DNA from: Algoriphagus yeomjeoni
Lineage (GTDB): Bacteria > Bacteroidota > Bacteroidia > Cytophagales > Cyclobacteriaceae
Length of the DNA stretch: 64,000 nt
Direction: 5' to 3'
Assembly: GCF_003259505.1 (NCBI RefSeq)
Contig: NZ_QLLK01000001.1
Span: 248,001-312,000, forward strand
Below the pieces are notes generated by a model that searched no databases, was not told the origin of the DNA, and saw nothing but the letters and a program-made list of their open reading frames with translations. The translations under genes and the position numbers were made by a program. Every line of letters begins with the position of its first letter. Positions within the stretch are counted from its first letter, which is position 1. Shown piece by piece: positions 53,823-61,954 of this stretch.

Positions 53823-53900
53823 ATGAGAAGGATTAAAAAATTACTTACCGGAGGGCTTTTCTGTATGGGAGTTGCCTTTATTTTAGATATCTGGCTATAA
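53823..53900 (+). CDS. 25-residue hydrophobic peptide
   Basis: A 25-residue frame (ATG 53823, TAA 53898) encoding a basic start (MRRIKKL), a Gly-containing stretch and a hydrophobic tail (GVAFILDIW). The shape resembles a leader-peptide N-terminus. In Bacteroidota, propeller lipoprotein genes are often preceded by short NVEALA-type secreted peptide genes; this one lacks that motif and may be a truncated relative. It sits between the propeller remnant and the intact propeller gene. Confidence 0.4.
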   Translation: MRRIKKLLTGGLFCMGVAFILDIWL

Positions 53901-53961
53901 TTAATTCCTTAAAAAGTTAATCAGGTGAATCCTATTTTCAAGTGTTTACTTACTTATTCGA

Positions 53962-55041
53962 ATGAAAAGATCACTTACATTTTTACTTTTAACCCTCATC
54001 CTGAGTATATGGGGATGTACCAATAATGAACCTTATACTAATTTCGATTTTGAAAGGAATGGTAAACCTATATTTCAACTCAAAGGGGAAAAAGTTTACT
54101 TTCCTGAAATACTTAATCCTAGAAAGATTGACCAGAAAGGCGAGTTTTTAATCATTCAGGAGAGCTACAGGATTTCTTCGGATAAACCCTTGATTCATAT
54201 AATTAGAAAAAACCCTCTTTCACTTTACTCCTCCAAAGGAATTATTGGCGAGGGGCCAGGTAAAATCTCAGACTCCGACATCTTCGACCCTGGACTATCT
54301 GATTCTACTTTTTGGATTAATGCGGTGATGAGTAAAAAAATGTCTCAATTTAATCTATTCGATACATCAAGATTATCAATTCGAGAGTTTCGACAACCTG
54401 AAAATATGGTCCTAGCATATACTATTTATCTGACTAATAATGGCACATTTCTAGGTTTGATGGCAGATAGTCCAAATAAACTGACCGAGTTTGACTTTGA
54501 TGGTAATCGTCTTGCAGGGTATGGTGAATGGCAGCAAATTCCTGAGCGACCAGAAATGGACAATTTTCTTTTAAGCACCTATAATAAAGGAAAGCTGAAA
54601 TCAAATTCGGCAAAAAAAGTTTTCGTTAAAGCCAGTTTGTATCGTGATAGAATAGAGGTCTTTGATTATGAAACCAAGTCATTTACTATTGTAGATGGTC
54701 CGCGATTGGAACTTCCGCCTGCGATTATTTCCGGATCAGCATCAAATTCAACCTTGGTGATTTCAATGGATCAAAAATATGGGTATAAAGATATCTCAGT
54801 TGGGGAAAATCTTATTTATGCTCTCTACAGTGGACAAAGTCAACAGGAAATACAATTAACAGGTAAAGATTCTGAAACAGTATATATAATTTCTCAGAAA
54901 GGTGAAATGGTAGCCAAAATTGAACTTGATATATCAATAAGGGGAATAGCTGTGGACGAAGCCCTTGGCAAAATCTATGGACTGACCACAGACGAAGATC
55001 CAGGGATAGCAGTTTTTGATATTCCTGAGGAGCTTTTGTAA
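53962..55041 (+). CDS. 6-bladed beta-propeller lipoprotein (DUF4221/BF-type)
   Basis: A 359-residue exported protein. The N-terminus is a lipoprotein signal with lipobox SIWGC (Cys19). The body is made of repeating beta-propeller units with aromatic and acidic turns; for example FLGLMADSPNKLTEFDFDGN and KIYGLTTDEDPGIAVFDIP. Such proteins are frequent in Cytophagia and Bacteroides, of unknown function, and may bind ligands on the cell surface. A damaged relative of its C-terminus lies 170 bases upstream. Confidence 0.78.
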   Translation: MKRSLTFLLLTLILSIWGCTNNEPYTNFDFERNGKPIFQLKGEKVYFPEILNPRKIDQKGEFLIIQESYRISSDKPLIHIIRKNPLSLYSSKGIIGEGPGKISDSDIFDPGLSDSTFWINAVMSKKMSQFNLFDTSRLSIREFRQPENMVLAYTIYLTNNGTFLGLMADSPNKLTEFDFDGNRLAGYGEWQQIPERPEMDNFLLSTYNKGKLKSNSAKKVFVKASLYRDRIEVFDYETKSFTIVDGPRLELPPAIISGSASNSTLVISMDQKYGYKDISVGENLIYALYSGQSQQEIQLTGKDSETVYIISQKGEMVAKIELDISIRGIAVDEALGKIYGLTTDEDPGIAVFDIPEELL

Positions 55042-55053
55042 GCTCGTATTCAA

Positions 55054-55089
55054 TACACTTTGCGAACCTTTGTGTTCTTTGCGGTTAAA
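55054..55089. repeat. Dispersed intergenic repeat, copy 2 (inverted)
   Basis: Plus-strand ACACTTTGCGAACCTTTGTG followed by TTCTTTGCGGTTAAA; on the other strand it reads TTAACCGCAAAGAACACAAAGG, clearly the same family as copies 1, 3 and 4. It sits between the propeller gene and the fasciclin gene. Confidence 0.6.
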
Positions 55090-55100
55090 AAAAATCACAA

Positions 55101-55129
55101 AAAAAGCCGACCCCTTTCGGAACCGGCTT
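55101..55129 (-). terminator. Terminator of fasciclin gene
   Basis: On the minus strand, AGCCGGTTCC and GGGGTCGGCT form a 10-bp stem (with G-T pairs) around a GAAA loop, followed by a T-run, 25 bases after the stop at 55153. Confidence 0.82.
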
Positions 55130-55152
55130 TGCAATTGGGTAACAAGCAACTA

Positions 55153-55719
55153 TTACATTTTAGGAAGAACCACGGTATCAACAGAGTGGATCACACCATT
55201 TGATTGCCATACATCCGCAATAGTAACTTTAGATTGTCCACCGTTTTCGTCAGTGATGTAAAGGTCTTTACCTTTCATCCAAGCAGTCAATTTTCCGCCC
55301 TGAACTGTAGTAAGTACAGCTTTGCCATCTCCTTTTTTGATCGCAGCTGCGATTTCTTTGGATCCCATTTTACCTGCTACTACGTGGTAAGTAAGAACTC
55401 CCTGAAGTGTAGCCTTGTTTTCTGGCTTCAAAAGTGTCTCTACCGTTCCAGAAGGAAGCTTATCGAAAGCCATGTTGTCTGGTGCAAAAACAGTAAATGG
55501 ACCTTTTCCTTGTAGTGTCTCTACCAAGCCTGCTGCTTTTACCGCCGCTACTAATGTGGTGTGATCTGCAGAATTCACTGCATTTGCCACGATGTTTTTG
55601 GAAGGATACATTTCTGCTCCACCTACCATTTTTGTTTTTTCCATTTGAGCAAAAGCCAGGTTTGCAGAAAGAAAAATGAAGGCTGCTAAAGCCACTTTGA
55701 AGAAATTTTGAATTTTCAT
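55153..55719 (-). CDS. Secreted fasciclin domain protein
   Basis: A 188-residue exported protein. A signal peptide (MKIQNFFKVALAAFIFLSANLAFAQ) precedes one FAS1 domain: VETLQGKGPFTVFAPDNMAFDKLP near residue 92 and LTYHVVAGKMGSKEIAAAIKKGDGK near 129 match the H1 and H2 regions. A VDTVVLPKM end fits the family. Fasciclin domains mediate adhesion; the ligand is unknown. Confidence 0.9.
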   Translation of the reverse strand: MKIQNFFKVALAAFIFLSANLAFAQMEKTKMVGGAEMYPSKNIVANAVNSADHTTLVAAVKAAGLVETLQGKGPFTVFAPDNMAFDKLPSGTVETLLKPENKATLQGVLTYHVVAGKMGSKEIAAAIKKGDGKAVLTTVQGGKLTAWMKGKDLYITDENGGQSKVTIADVWQSNGVIHSVDTVVLPKM

Positions 55720-55995
55720 GATCTTGTTAGTTTGATGATTTTTTTTGGTTTCTTATTTGGAAGGAGATACGGGAGGTACTGAGAGATTGGATTTAGTGAG
55801 GTGGAGAAAATTATGAATTACGATATTGGATTTACGAGATCAACGGAACTTCAGTCCTTGTTTTATCTTCAGTCCTTTTGCTCAATAGACTTATCAGCGT
55901 ATAGTTTTCTAGCTTTTCAAAACCTAAAGTCAGCCTTCAAGCTTTCCAAAAGACCTCAAAATTGGTAGCTTTGCCCATCGAATAATTTGAATCCC

Positions 55996-57024
55996 ATGTA
56001 CCAAGAGAAAATCGAAGCGATCAAAACTGCTATTGCGGCAGCAGATGCCAGTAATCCAGAAGAATTGGAAGCCTATAGAATGGAGTATATCTCCAAAAAA
56101 TCTGTGGTGGGTGAGCTTTTTGCAGGCATGGGAAAAGTGCCAAATGATGAGAAAAGAGCCTATGGACAGTTGGTCAATGGCGTAAAGCAACTGGCTGAGG
56201 AGAAATTCCAGGAGCTGATCGAGAAAGTTAATCAAGCAAATAAGAAGTCAAAATCTGCCGATATTGATTTGACCCTTCCTCCTTCCAATCAAAGTCTGGG
56301 AGGAATCCATCCACTGACTGCTACCCGTCAGCGTATTATCGATATTTTTGAGAGAATCGGTTTCAACCTTTCTGAAGGCCCGGAAATTGAAGACGATTGG
56401 CATAATTTCACTGCTCTGAATTTCCCTGAGAATCACCCGGCTCGTGAAATGCAGGATACTTTCTTCATCGAGAAAAACCCTGATATCGCGCTAAGAACGC
56501 ATACTTCTTCTGTACAGGTGAGAGTGATGGAAAATCAGAAACCTCCGATTCGTACCCTTTCTCCTGGAAGAGTTTATAGAAATGAAGCCATTTCGGCTCG
56601 GGCACATTGTATTTTCCATCAAGTGGAAGGATTGTATGTGGATGAGAATGTAGGTTTCGCAGATTTGAAAAACACCCTTTATCACTTCGCTAAAGAGATG
56701 TTTGGTAAGGAAACCAAAGTACGTTTTAGACCATCTTACTTTCCATTTACAGAGCCTAGTGCAGAGATCGACATCACCTGCCTGATCTGTGGAGGCAAAG
56801 GCTGTAATGTCTGCAAAGGCAGCGGCTGGGTTGAAATCGGCGGATCCGGAATGGTAGATCCTAATGTCTTGGAAAACTGTGGAATTGATTCCAAAAAATA
56901 CACCGGTTTTGCTTTCGGGATGGGCATAGAGCGAATCGCGATGCTGAAATATCAGATCAAGGATTTGAGATTATTTACGGAAAATGATGTGCGATTCCTG
57001 AGGCAATTCAGGACGGTTTTATAA
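55996..57024 (+). CDS. pheS: Phenylalanine--tRNA ligase alpha subunit
   Basis: A 342-residue class II synthetase subunit. It starts with a coiled-coil N-terminus, and motif 2 is RVYRNEAISARAHCIFHQVEGLYVD. A CLICGGKGCNVCKGSG cysteine-rich segment follows, as in many Bacteroidota, then motif 3 GFAFGMGIERIAML. pheT is not adjacent, unlike in E. coli. The ATG at 55996 is used; the longer frame starts with TTG. Confidence 0.95.
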   Translation: MYQEKIEAIKTAIAAADASNPEELEAYRMEYISKKSVVGELFAGMGKVPNDEKRAYGQLVNGVKQLAEEKFQELIEKVNQANKKSKSADIDLTLPPSNQSLGGIHPLTATRQRIIDIFERIGFNLSEGPEIEDDWHNFTALNFPENHPAREMQDTFFIEKNPDIALRTHTSSVQVRVMENQKPPIRTLSPGRVYRNEAISARAHCIFHQVEGLYVDENVGFADLKNTLYHFAKEMFGKETKVRFRPSYFPFTEPSAEIDITCLICGGKGCNVCKGSGWVEIGGSGMVDPNVLENCGIDSKKYTGFAFGMGIERIAMLKYQIKDLRLFTENDVRFLRQFRTVL

Positions 57025-57030
57025 AAATCA

Positions 57031-57059
57031 AAGGCGTTGAGAAATCAGCGCCTTTTTTT
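57031..57059 (+). terminator. Terminator of pheS
   Basis: AAGGCGTTGA / TCAGCGCCTT arms around a GAAA loop, followed by seven T residues, 7 bases after the stop. Confidence 0.85.
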
Positions 57060-57068
57060 GACATTTGA

Positions 57069-57383
57069 TTAACCACGGAGTGCACGGAGGGTCTCGCAGA
57101 GAGCGCAAGAAGAGTTTTTTGTTATCTTGCTTCTCCAGAAGCTATATCATTTTTTGCAAAGACATCCTATTTAAATTGAAGAACCTCTCTCATATCTCAA
57201 CATTTTTTTTGGAGATGGCATTTAATTGCTGTTCGTGTGACACGAACATCGGCGGAAGCAATCTAGGTCCAAGTCTGAAGACTTGAACAAAACTATTTAA
57301 TTGCCCTCCTAGGGCATTTCCTTCCAGAATTTAAATTAGGAAAACAGTGACCTCTGCGAAACCTCTGTGCGCTCCGTGGTTAA
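57069..57383. mobile_element. Palindrome-rich element with inverted terminal repeats (MITE-like)
   Basis: The left end TTAACCACGGAGTGCACGGA (57069 on) and the reverse complement of the right end TTAACCACGGAGCGCACAGA (57383 leftward) agree at 18 of 20 positions and stay similar for about 33 bases. Inside are TGTTCGTGTGACACGAACA (57230-57248), nested within ATTGCT...AGCAAT (57225-57262), AAGTCTGAAGACTT (57271-57284), and TGCCCT/AGGGCA (57302-57316). No open frame. It could be a non-autonomous transposable element or a structured repeat; the ends match the dispersed repeat at 53531 and 55054. Confidence 0.5.
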
Positions 57384-57385
57384 AT

Positions 57386-57412
57386 ACAAAAAAAGCGATC
57401 TGATTAGACCGC
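57386..57412 (-). terminator. Terminator of kmo, overlapping its stop codon
   Basis: On the minus strand GCGGTCT / AGATCGC arms (one G-T pair) enclose AATC and end in a T-run; the left arm overlaps the kmo stop region. Confidence 0.7.
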
Positions 57413-58756
57413 CTTAGCTGTTTCCATTTTATAGATAATATCCTCGTAGTCGAGTTTATTCCAGTTTTCTGTAATTAGCGGATCGGCCATGACTTTATCC
57501 ATTATTGCGTTCTGCAGCTTTCCTTGGGCATAAGCCTCAGAATATCGCATATCTGTGAAAGTCACCATAGAATACAACGGAACCCAATCATTTGGATACA
57601 ATTCATACAGTTTAGCCTCGATTTTTTTCCGAAGGATAAATTTTGGGTCGGCAACAGAATCACTCATTTCTTCAAAATTCTCCATCGCCAATTGGCAGAT
57701 AGCATCTGTATCTACTTTACGCTTTTTCTGGAATTTCTCAAAAACCAAATCCCAGGAGTTCGTCCCGAACTTATCGATCAAACCATTCAAAATGGAGCAA
57801 TCCTCGAAGCCACAATTCATGCCTTGACCATAGAAAGGAACCATCGCATGACTTGCATCTCCCATCAATAAACTCGTTCCTTGCACCCAAGGGAAGCATT
57901 CCACATTAATCAACGCCGAAGTTGGGTTAGCAAAAAACTCCGTCATTAAGTCTGGCATCAACTGATATGCATCATCAAAGTAATTGGAGAACAAGATCTC
58001 CAGGTCATGCTCGTCATTGATTTTGTCAAAACATACTTTGGTACCACTATGTGGTAAAAACAAAGTACAAGTAAACGTCTTATCAGGATTTGGAAGGGCA
58101 ATTAGCATAAACTTGCCTCTAGGCCAAATATGTAGGGCATTTGGATCCATCGCAAACTCTCCATCAGCAGTTGCGGGTATTGTTAGCTCCTTATATTCAT
58201 GCGTGATGTATTCCTGCTTATAGTTGAAGCGGATTTGCTTTTGCATCGCTAATCGAAGCGATGAGTATGCGCCATCAGATCCAAATAAGATTGGAGCTTT
58301 AATCTTATCTTCTCCTGATGGTGTTTGGAATGTAATTTCTTGTGAATTGAAATTTACTTCTAGGCATTTATGCTCGAAGTGATAATTTGCACCAAGCTTT
58401 TCACCTTCTTCTACTAAGAGCTGATTAAATTTTCCTCTAGAAAGCGAATATATTGCTTGGTTTTCTTTACCGTAGGAAATAAACGTAGTTACTCCATGTT
58501 CATCATGAACCTTGCGACCATACATAGGTATAGCCAAAGGCATCACTTTATCTTTCAATCCAACTTCCTCTAATGCCTTCCAACCGCGGTGACTAAGCGC
58601 CATATTGATGGATCTTTTGCCTTCCTCGAAAGTTGATTTACGTTTGTCAGGCCTCTTGTCGTAGACATCCACTTCTAAGCCTTGACGTTTCAGATATATA
58701 GCCATAAGGGATCCGATTAATCCGGCTCCTAATACGGTAACTTGGTTCTTTTCCAT
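57404..58756 (-). CDS. kmo: Kynurenine 3-monooxygenase
   Basis: A 450-residue FAD-dependent hydroxylase turning kynurenine into 3-hydroxykynurenine in tryptophan degradation. The FAD motif VLGAGLIGSLMAIYLKRQG lies just after the start, and LLMGDASHAMVPFYGQGMNCG near residue 300 is a hallmark of KMO-type hydroxylases. The longer frame starts with GTG; the ATG at 58756 is preferred. Together with kynU (25 bases upstream) and haaO it forms the kynurenine pathway to quinolinate. Confidence 0.92.
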   Translation of the reverse strand: MEKNQVTVLGAGLIGSLMAIYLKRQGLEVDVYDKRPDKRKSTFEEGKRSINMALSHRGWKALEEVGLKDKVMPLAIPMYGRKVHDEHGVTTFISYGKENQAIYSLSRGKFNQLLVEEGEKLGANYHFEHKCLEVNFNSQEITFQTPSGEDKIKAPILFGSDGAYSSLRLAMQKQIRFNYKQEYITHEYKELTIPATADGEFAMDPNALHIWPRGKFMLIALPNPDKTFTCTLFLPHSGTKVCFDKINDEHDLEILFSNYFDDAYQLMPDLMTEFFANPTSALINVECFPWVQGTSLLMGDASHAMVPFYGQGMNCGFEDCSILNGLIDKFGTNSWDLVFEKFQKKRKVDTDAICQLAMENFEEMSDSVADPKFILRKKIEAKLYELYPNDWVPLYSMVTFTDMRYSEAYAQGKLQNAIMDKVMADPLITENWNKLDYEDIIYKMETAKAV

Positions 58757-58781
58757 TTGGATTGTTTTATCCACGCTTCCT

Positions 58782-60059
58782 TTAAGCGAATTTCTTCAGA
58801 GAATGTTCCAAAATCTGTGCAAATCGGAACACGTCTAGGAAGCTGTTATAGAGCGGTGTAGGTGCCAAGCGAATCACATTTGGATTGCGCCAGTCTCCCA
58901 CGACTCCGTGTTTATACCATTCATCGAAAACGGCCTTGCCTCCGCGATGAATCAGCAAAGATAACTGACAGCCTCTTTCCGCAGGATTTTTAGGAGTAAT
59001 AATTTCCAAAACCCCTGATTTTCCACTGATTTCTTCAATTAAATCGGTTAAATATGCTGTCAGTTGTTCAGATTTTGCTCTTAAATTCGCCATTCCTGCT
59101 TCCTGAAAAATATCCAAGGATGCCTGATGAACAGCCAAACCTATGATATCTGAATTGGAAAGTTGCCAACCATCCGCCCCATGCATAGGGATAAATCCCT
59201 TTTCCATTTTGAAGCGCTGCTCCTGATCATGTCCCCACCAGCCAGCAAAACGATTCATATCTGGGCGCTCCGCAAAACGCTCATGGATAAATACCCCTGA
59301 AACGTTTCCTGGGCCTGAATTCATGTATTTATAACTGCACCAGGTAGCGAAATCCACATCCCAATCGTGGAGGCTCAGAGGTGCGTTTCCCACTGCGTGA
59401 GCCAAGTCAAATCCCGCATAAGCTCCTACTTCATGAGCCGCAGCCGTAATTGCTTGCATATCAAAAACCTGCCCGGTATAATATTGCAAACCCGACATAT
59501 TCACCATCGCCAGGGAATCACCCTGATTTCTTATTTCTGCCAAAATATCCTCGGTACGAAGCGTATGCTCACCTTTTCTTGGACTAAGCTCCACGATTGC
59601 TGTCTCTGGATCTAAGCCATGAAATTTCACCTGAGTTTCCAGCATGTATTGATCTGAGGGAAAAGCTCCTGCTTCTACGATGATCTTATAGCGCCCCTTA
59701 GTTGGCTGGTAAAATGAAACCATCAGCAAATGAAGGTTTACGGAAAGGTTATTCATGGCTACCACTTCATGCTCATGAGCTCCCACGATTTCAGCTAAAG
59801 CTGGTTTTGATTTTTGCTTAACAAACATCCAAGCATCTTCTCCATGAAAATGCCCATCCACTGCCATTTCAGCCCAGTTTGCCAATTCTTTGACTATATA
59901 ATCTTTAGCTGATTTGGGCTGCAATCCCAGCGAATTTCCACAGAGATAGATGGCATCATTTCCATCTACCTTAGGAAAAAGAAACCTGTCCCGAAAATGT
60001 GAAAGAGGATCTTTCTCATCCATTTCACGAGCAAATTCAGCTGAATATTGGTAATTCAT
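58782..60059 (-). CDS. kynU: Kynureninase
   Basis: A 425-residue PLP enzyme cleaving 3-hydroxykynurenine (or kynurenine) to 3-hydroxyanthranilate (anthranilate) and alanine. The PLP lysine is in CSYKYMNSGPGNVSG, with PLP-binding residues in DFDLAHAVGN-like sequence (GFDLAHAVGNAPL). Length (about 416-465 in the family) fits. The longest frame extends to 60119, but the extra part is non-conserved; the ATG at 60059 (MNYQYSAEFAREMDE) is the natural start. It is followed by kmo. Confidence 0.94.
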   Translation of the reverse strand: MNYQYSAEFAREMDEKDPLSHFRDRFLFPKVDGNDAIYLCGNSLGLQPKSAKDYIVKELANWAEMAVDGHFHGEDAWMFVKQKSKPALAEIVGAHEHEVVAMNNLSVNLHLLMVSFYQPTKGRYKIIVEAGAFPSDQYMLETQVKFHGLDPETAIVELSPRKGEHTLRTEDILAEIRNQGDSLAMVNMSGLQYYTGQVFDMQAITAAAHEVGAYAGFDLAHAVGNAPLSLHDWDVDFATWCSYKYMNSGPGNVSGVFIHERFAERPDMNRFAGWWGHDQEQRFKMEKGFIPMHGADGWQLSNSDIIGLAVHQASLDIFQEAGMANLRAKSEQLTAYLTDLIEEISGKSGVLEIITPKNPAERGCQLSLLIHRGGKAVFDEWYKHGVVGDWRNPNVIRLAPTPLYNSFLDVFRFAQILEHSLKKFA

Positions 60060-60283
60060 TTTTGAAATATTTGGGTTATAGAACTTTTCTATGATTATCC
60101 TCAATAATGCCAGTACCATTATTCTCTTTGGATAACAGACTGGGAGACGGGTGGCCGATGTGGCCTCAATTCAAGTGTTTAGCTTCTAATCTAGGCACAT
60201 TTTAGCCTTAACTGCTGCATAGGAGGATTTACATAATCTTTTAACTAGATGCGTTAAAGACAAAAACAACCTAGGAATTGTTC

Positions 60284-60299
60284 AAAGCTAGCTTTGACG
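60284..60299. promoter_or_regulatory. 16-bp perfect palindrome upstream of kynU
   Basis: TCAAAGCTAGCTTTGA is a perfect 16-bp palindrome, 225 bases upstream of the kynU start and 32 bases after the haaO stop. It is a good candidate binding site for a regulator of the kynurenine genes, or part of a terminator-like structure; there is no T-run. Confidence 0.45.
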
Positions 60300-60330
60300 G
60301 TACATCGGTCATCAGGCATCCGGCATCATG

Positions 60331-60843
60331 TCACTTTTCCATTACTGTTCCGCAATTCTTGCATGTCGTGTGCTCTGGATTTCCCCAGAATCTCTCCTGC
60401 ACGGGAGGCAGCTGGGTGACAATGTCTGTTACTTCGAAAAACTCCTCATAAAGCTTTTCCCCGCAGTTTTCACAGTGCCAAATAAACCCATCCACTTCAC
60501 CAGGTCTTCTGTACCTCTCGATCACCAAACCTATGGTATTAGCCGGGCGACGAGGGGAATGCGGCACTTTGGCAGGCAATAAGAAAATCTCGCCTTCCCG
60601 GATATTGATATCCTTTGGCTTGCCTTCTTCTATTACCTTCAGCACGATATCGCCCTCCACTTGGTAGAAAAACTCCTCTCCCTCATTGGAATGATAATCT
60701 TTTCTGGAATTTGGACCACCTACGACCATGACGATGAAGTCATCATTGCCTTTGTACACCTGTTGGTTTCCAATAGGTGGCTTGAGTAGATGTCTATTTT
60801 CATCGATCCATTTTTTGAAGTTGAACGGTTGAGCTATGGCCAT
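60331..60843 (-). CDS. haaO: 3-hydroxyanthranilate 3,4-dioxygenase
   Basis: A 170-residue cupin enzyme opening 3-hydroxyanthranilate to the precursor of quinolinate, used for NAD synthesis. Iron ligands are in DYHSNEGEEFFYQVEGD (about 49-65) and PHSPRRPANTIG. The C-terminal two CxxC pairs (Cys124/127 and Cys161/164) form the rubredoxin-like site seen in bacterial members. It is one gene of the kynurenine set with kynU and kmo; here it is upstream of kynU on the same strand with 271 bases between. Confidence 0.94.
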   Translation of the reverse strand: MAIAQPFNFKKWIDENRHLLKPPIGNQQVYKGNDDFIVMVVGGPNSRKDYHSNEGEEFFYQVEGDIVLKVIEEGKPKDINIREGEIFLLPAKVPHSPRRPANTIGLVIERYRRPGEVDGFIWHCENCGEKLYEEFFEVTDIVTQLPPVQERFWGNPEHTTCKNCGTVMEK

Positions 60844-60961
60844 ATTGCTTATTTTTCTGGTGAAATTAAAAATCTATTTGATGATTACTATCCTAGTAAT
60901 ACACCCTAAAAGTATTAAAAAACATACGTTTTTTTGGCTTACTTTGCCATAACCCCCAAAA

Positions 60962-61954
60962 ATGATGAGCCTCCCCATAATCGATACACATTGTGATTTG
61001 CTGTCCTATCTGGCAAAAATTCCTAGTGCAAATCCTTACGAAAAAGGCGAAATCGCATGCGCTATTCCTTGGCTTCAAGAAGGAAATGTACGGATGCAGA
61101 TTTTAGCCATCTACACAGACGTGAGACCAGAAAGTATGGATTTGGCAAAGAGACAGGCTCAGATTTTCTCTGAATTATTAGAGAAACTTGAGAGTGATTT
61201 AGCCTTTGCTGACGCAGAGTTTTTAGAGAATTGGGACAAACAAAACCGGATTGGGATCAAAGCTGCTGTAGAAAATGCAGCTGGTTTCGGAAATGAAGAT
61301 GCGAGTTGGGGTGAGATCTACAAGCAGTTCGATGCTATTTTAGAGAAAGTAACATCTCTTGCCTATATCAGCCTCACGCATCATACTGAAAATCGCTTTG
61401 GTGGAGGAAATTACACCAAAGGAATAGGATTGAAGGATGATGGAAAAAAGCTTTTGGATTATATGGCTGGGAGAAGGATTCCGATAGATTTATCCCACAC
61501 TTCTGACATGCTAGCTGAGGGGATTTTGACTCATATTGATGGCAATAAGTTGGATATTCCAGTGATTGCCAGTCATTCTAATTTCCGGGAAATTTGGAAT
61601 CATCCACGTAATTTGACCAATGAATTTGCAAAGGAAATTATTCATCGAGGAGGAATAATTGGTGTGAATTTTCTTAGAGCATTTCTGGATCCAGAAGTCC
61701 CAGAGCGTTTATTTGATCATATATTTCATGGCTTCCAGATTGGGGGAGAAAAATCCATCTGCTTTGGTGCAGATTACTTTTATACCAAGGATTTTGGAGA
61801 TCCATCACGTATACCTTTCTATTTTCCACTAGTGGAGAATGCGGGGAAATACCCTTCTCTGCTGAAAAGTATGGAAGACAAATTAAGCGCTGAAAACCTG
61901 GAAGACCTAGCCTACAGAAATGCGTTTGAATTTTATCGTAAAATCCAATCTTAA
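60962..61954 (+). CDS. Membrane dipeptidase-type (M19) dipeptidase
   Basis: A 330-residue M19 metallopeptidase-like enzyme (renal dipeptidase family). Metal ligands are in IIDTHCDLLSYL at the start and in the SLTHHTENRFGGG, IDLSHTSDM and IASHSNFREIWNHPRNL segments. It has no signal peptide, so it is probably cytoplasmic; the natural substrate is a dipeptide of unknown type. Its TAATG stop-start overlap with the next gene shows tight coupling. It diverges from haaO. Confidence 0.88.
   Translation: MMSLPIIDTHCDLLSYLAKIPSANPYEKGEIACAIPWLQEGNVRMQILAIYTDVRPESMDLAKRQAQIFSELLEKLESDLAFADAEFLENWDKQNRIGIKAAVENAAGFGNEDASWGEIYKQFDAILEKVTSLAYISLTHHTENRFGGGNYTKGIGLKDDGKKLLDYMAGRRIPIDLSHTSDMLAEGILTHIDGNKLDIPVIASHSNFREIWNHPRNLTNEFAKEIIHRGGIIGVNFLRAFLDPEVPERLFDHIFHGFQIGGEKSICFGADYFYTKDFGDPSRIPFYFPLVENAGKYPSLLKSMEDKLSAENLEDLAYRNAFEFYRKIQS

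Larger units (their letters stand above)
53440..53961. other. 522-base intergenic region with repeat and gene remnant
   Basis: Holds, in order, the barrel gene's terminator (53491-53521), a copy of the dispersed GGAGTGCACGGAG-type repeat (53531-53570), a decayed beta-propeller gene end (53635-53796) and a 25-codon peptide gene (53823-53900). Each is listed separately. Confidence 0.6.
57025..57403. other. 379-base intergenic region with inverted repeat element
   Basis: The pheS terminator (57031-57059), a palindrome-rich element bounded by inverted copies of the dispersed repeat (57069-57383), and a terminator reaching into the 3' end of kmo (57386-57412). No protein-coding gene. Confidence 0.6.

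Noticed and set aside
57065-57286. 73-codon open frame in the pheS-kmo spacer
   Set aside because: It runs through the inverted repeat and palindromes of the element; composition is unlike a gene.
60059-60119. Longer kynU frame
   Set aside because: The extension (VLALLRIIIEKFYNPN) is hydrophobic, non-conserved and unlike kynureninase starts.
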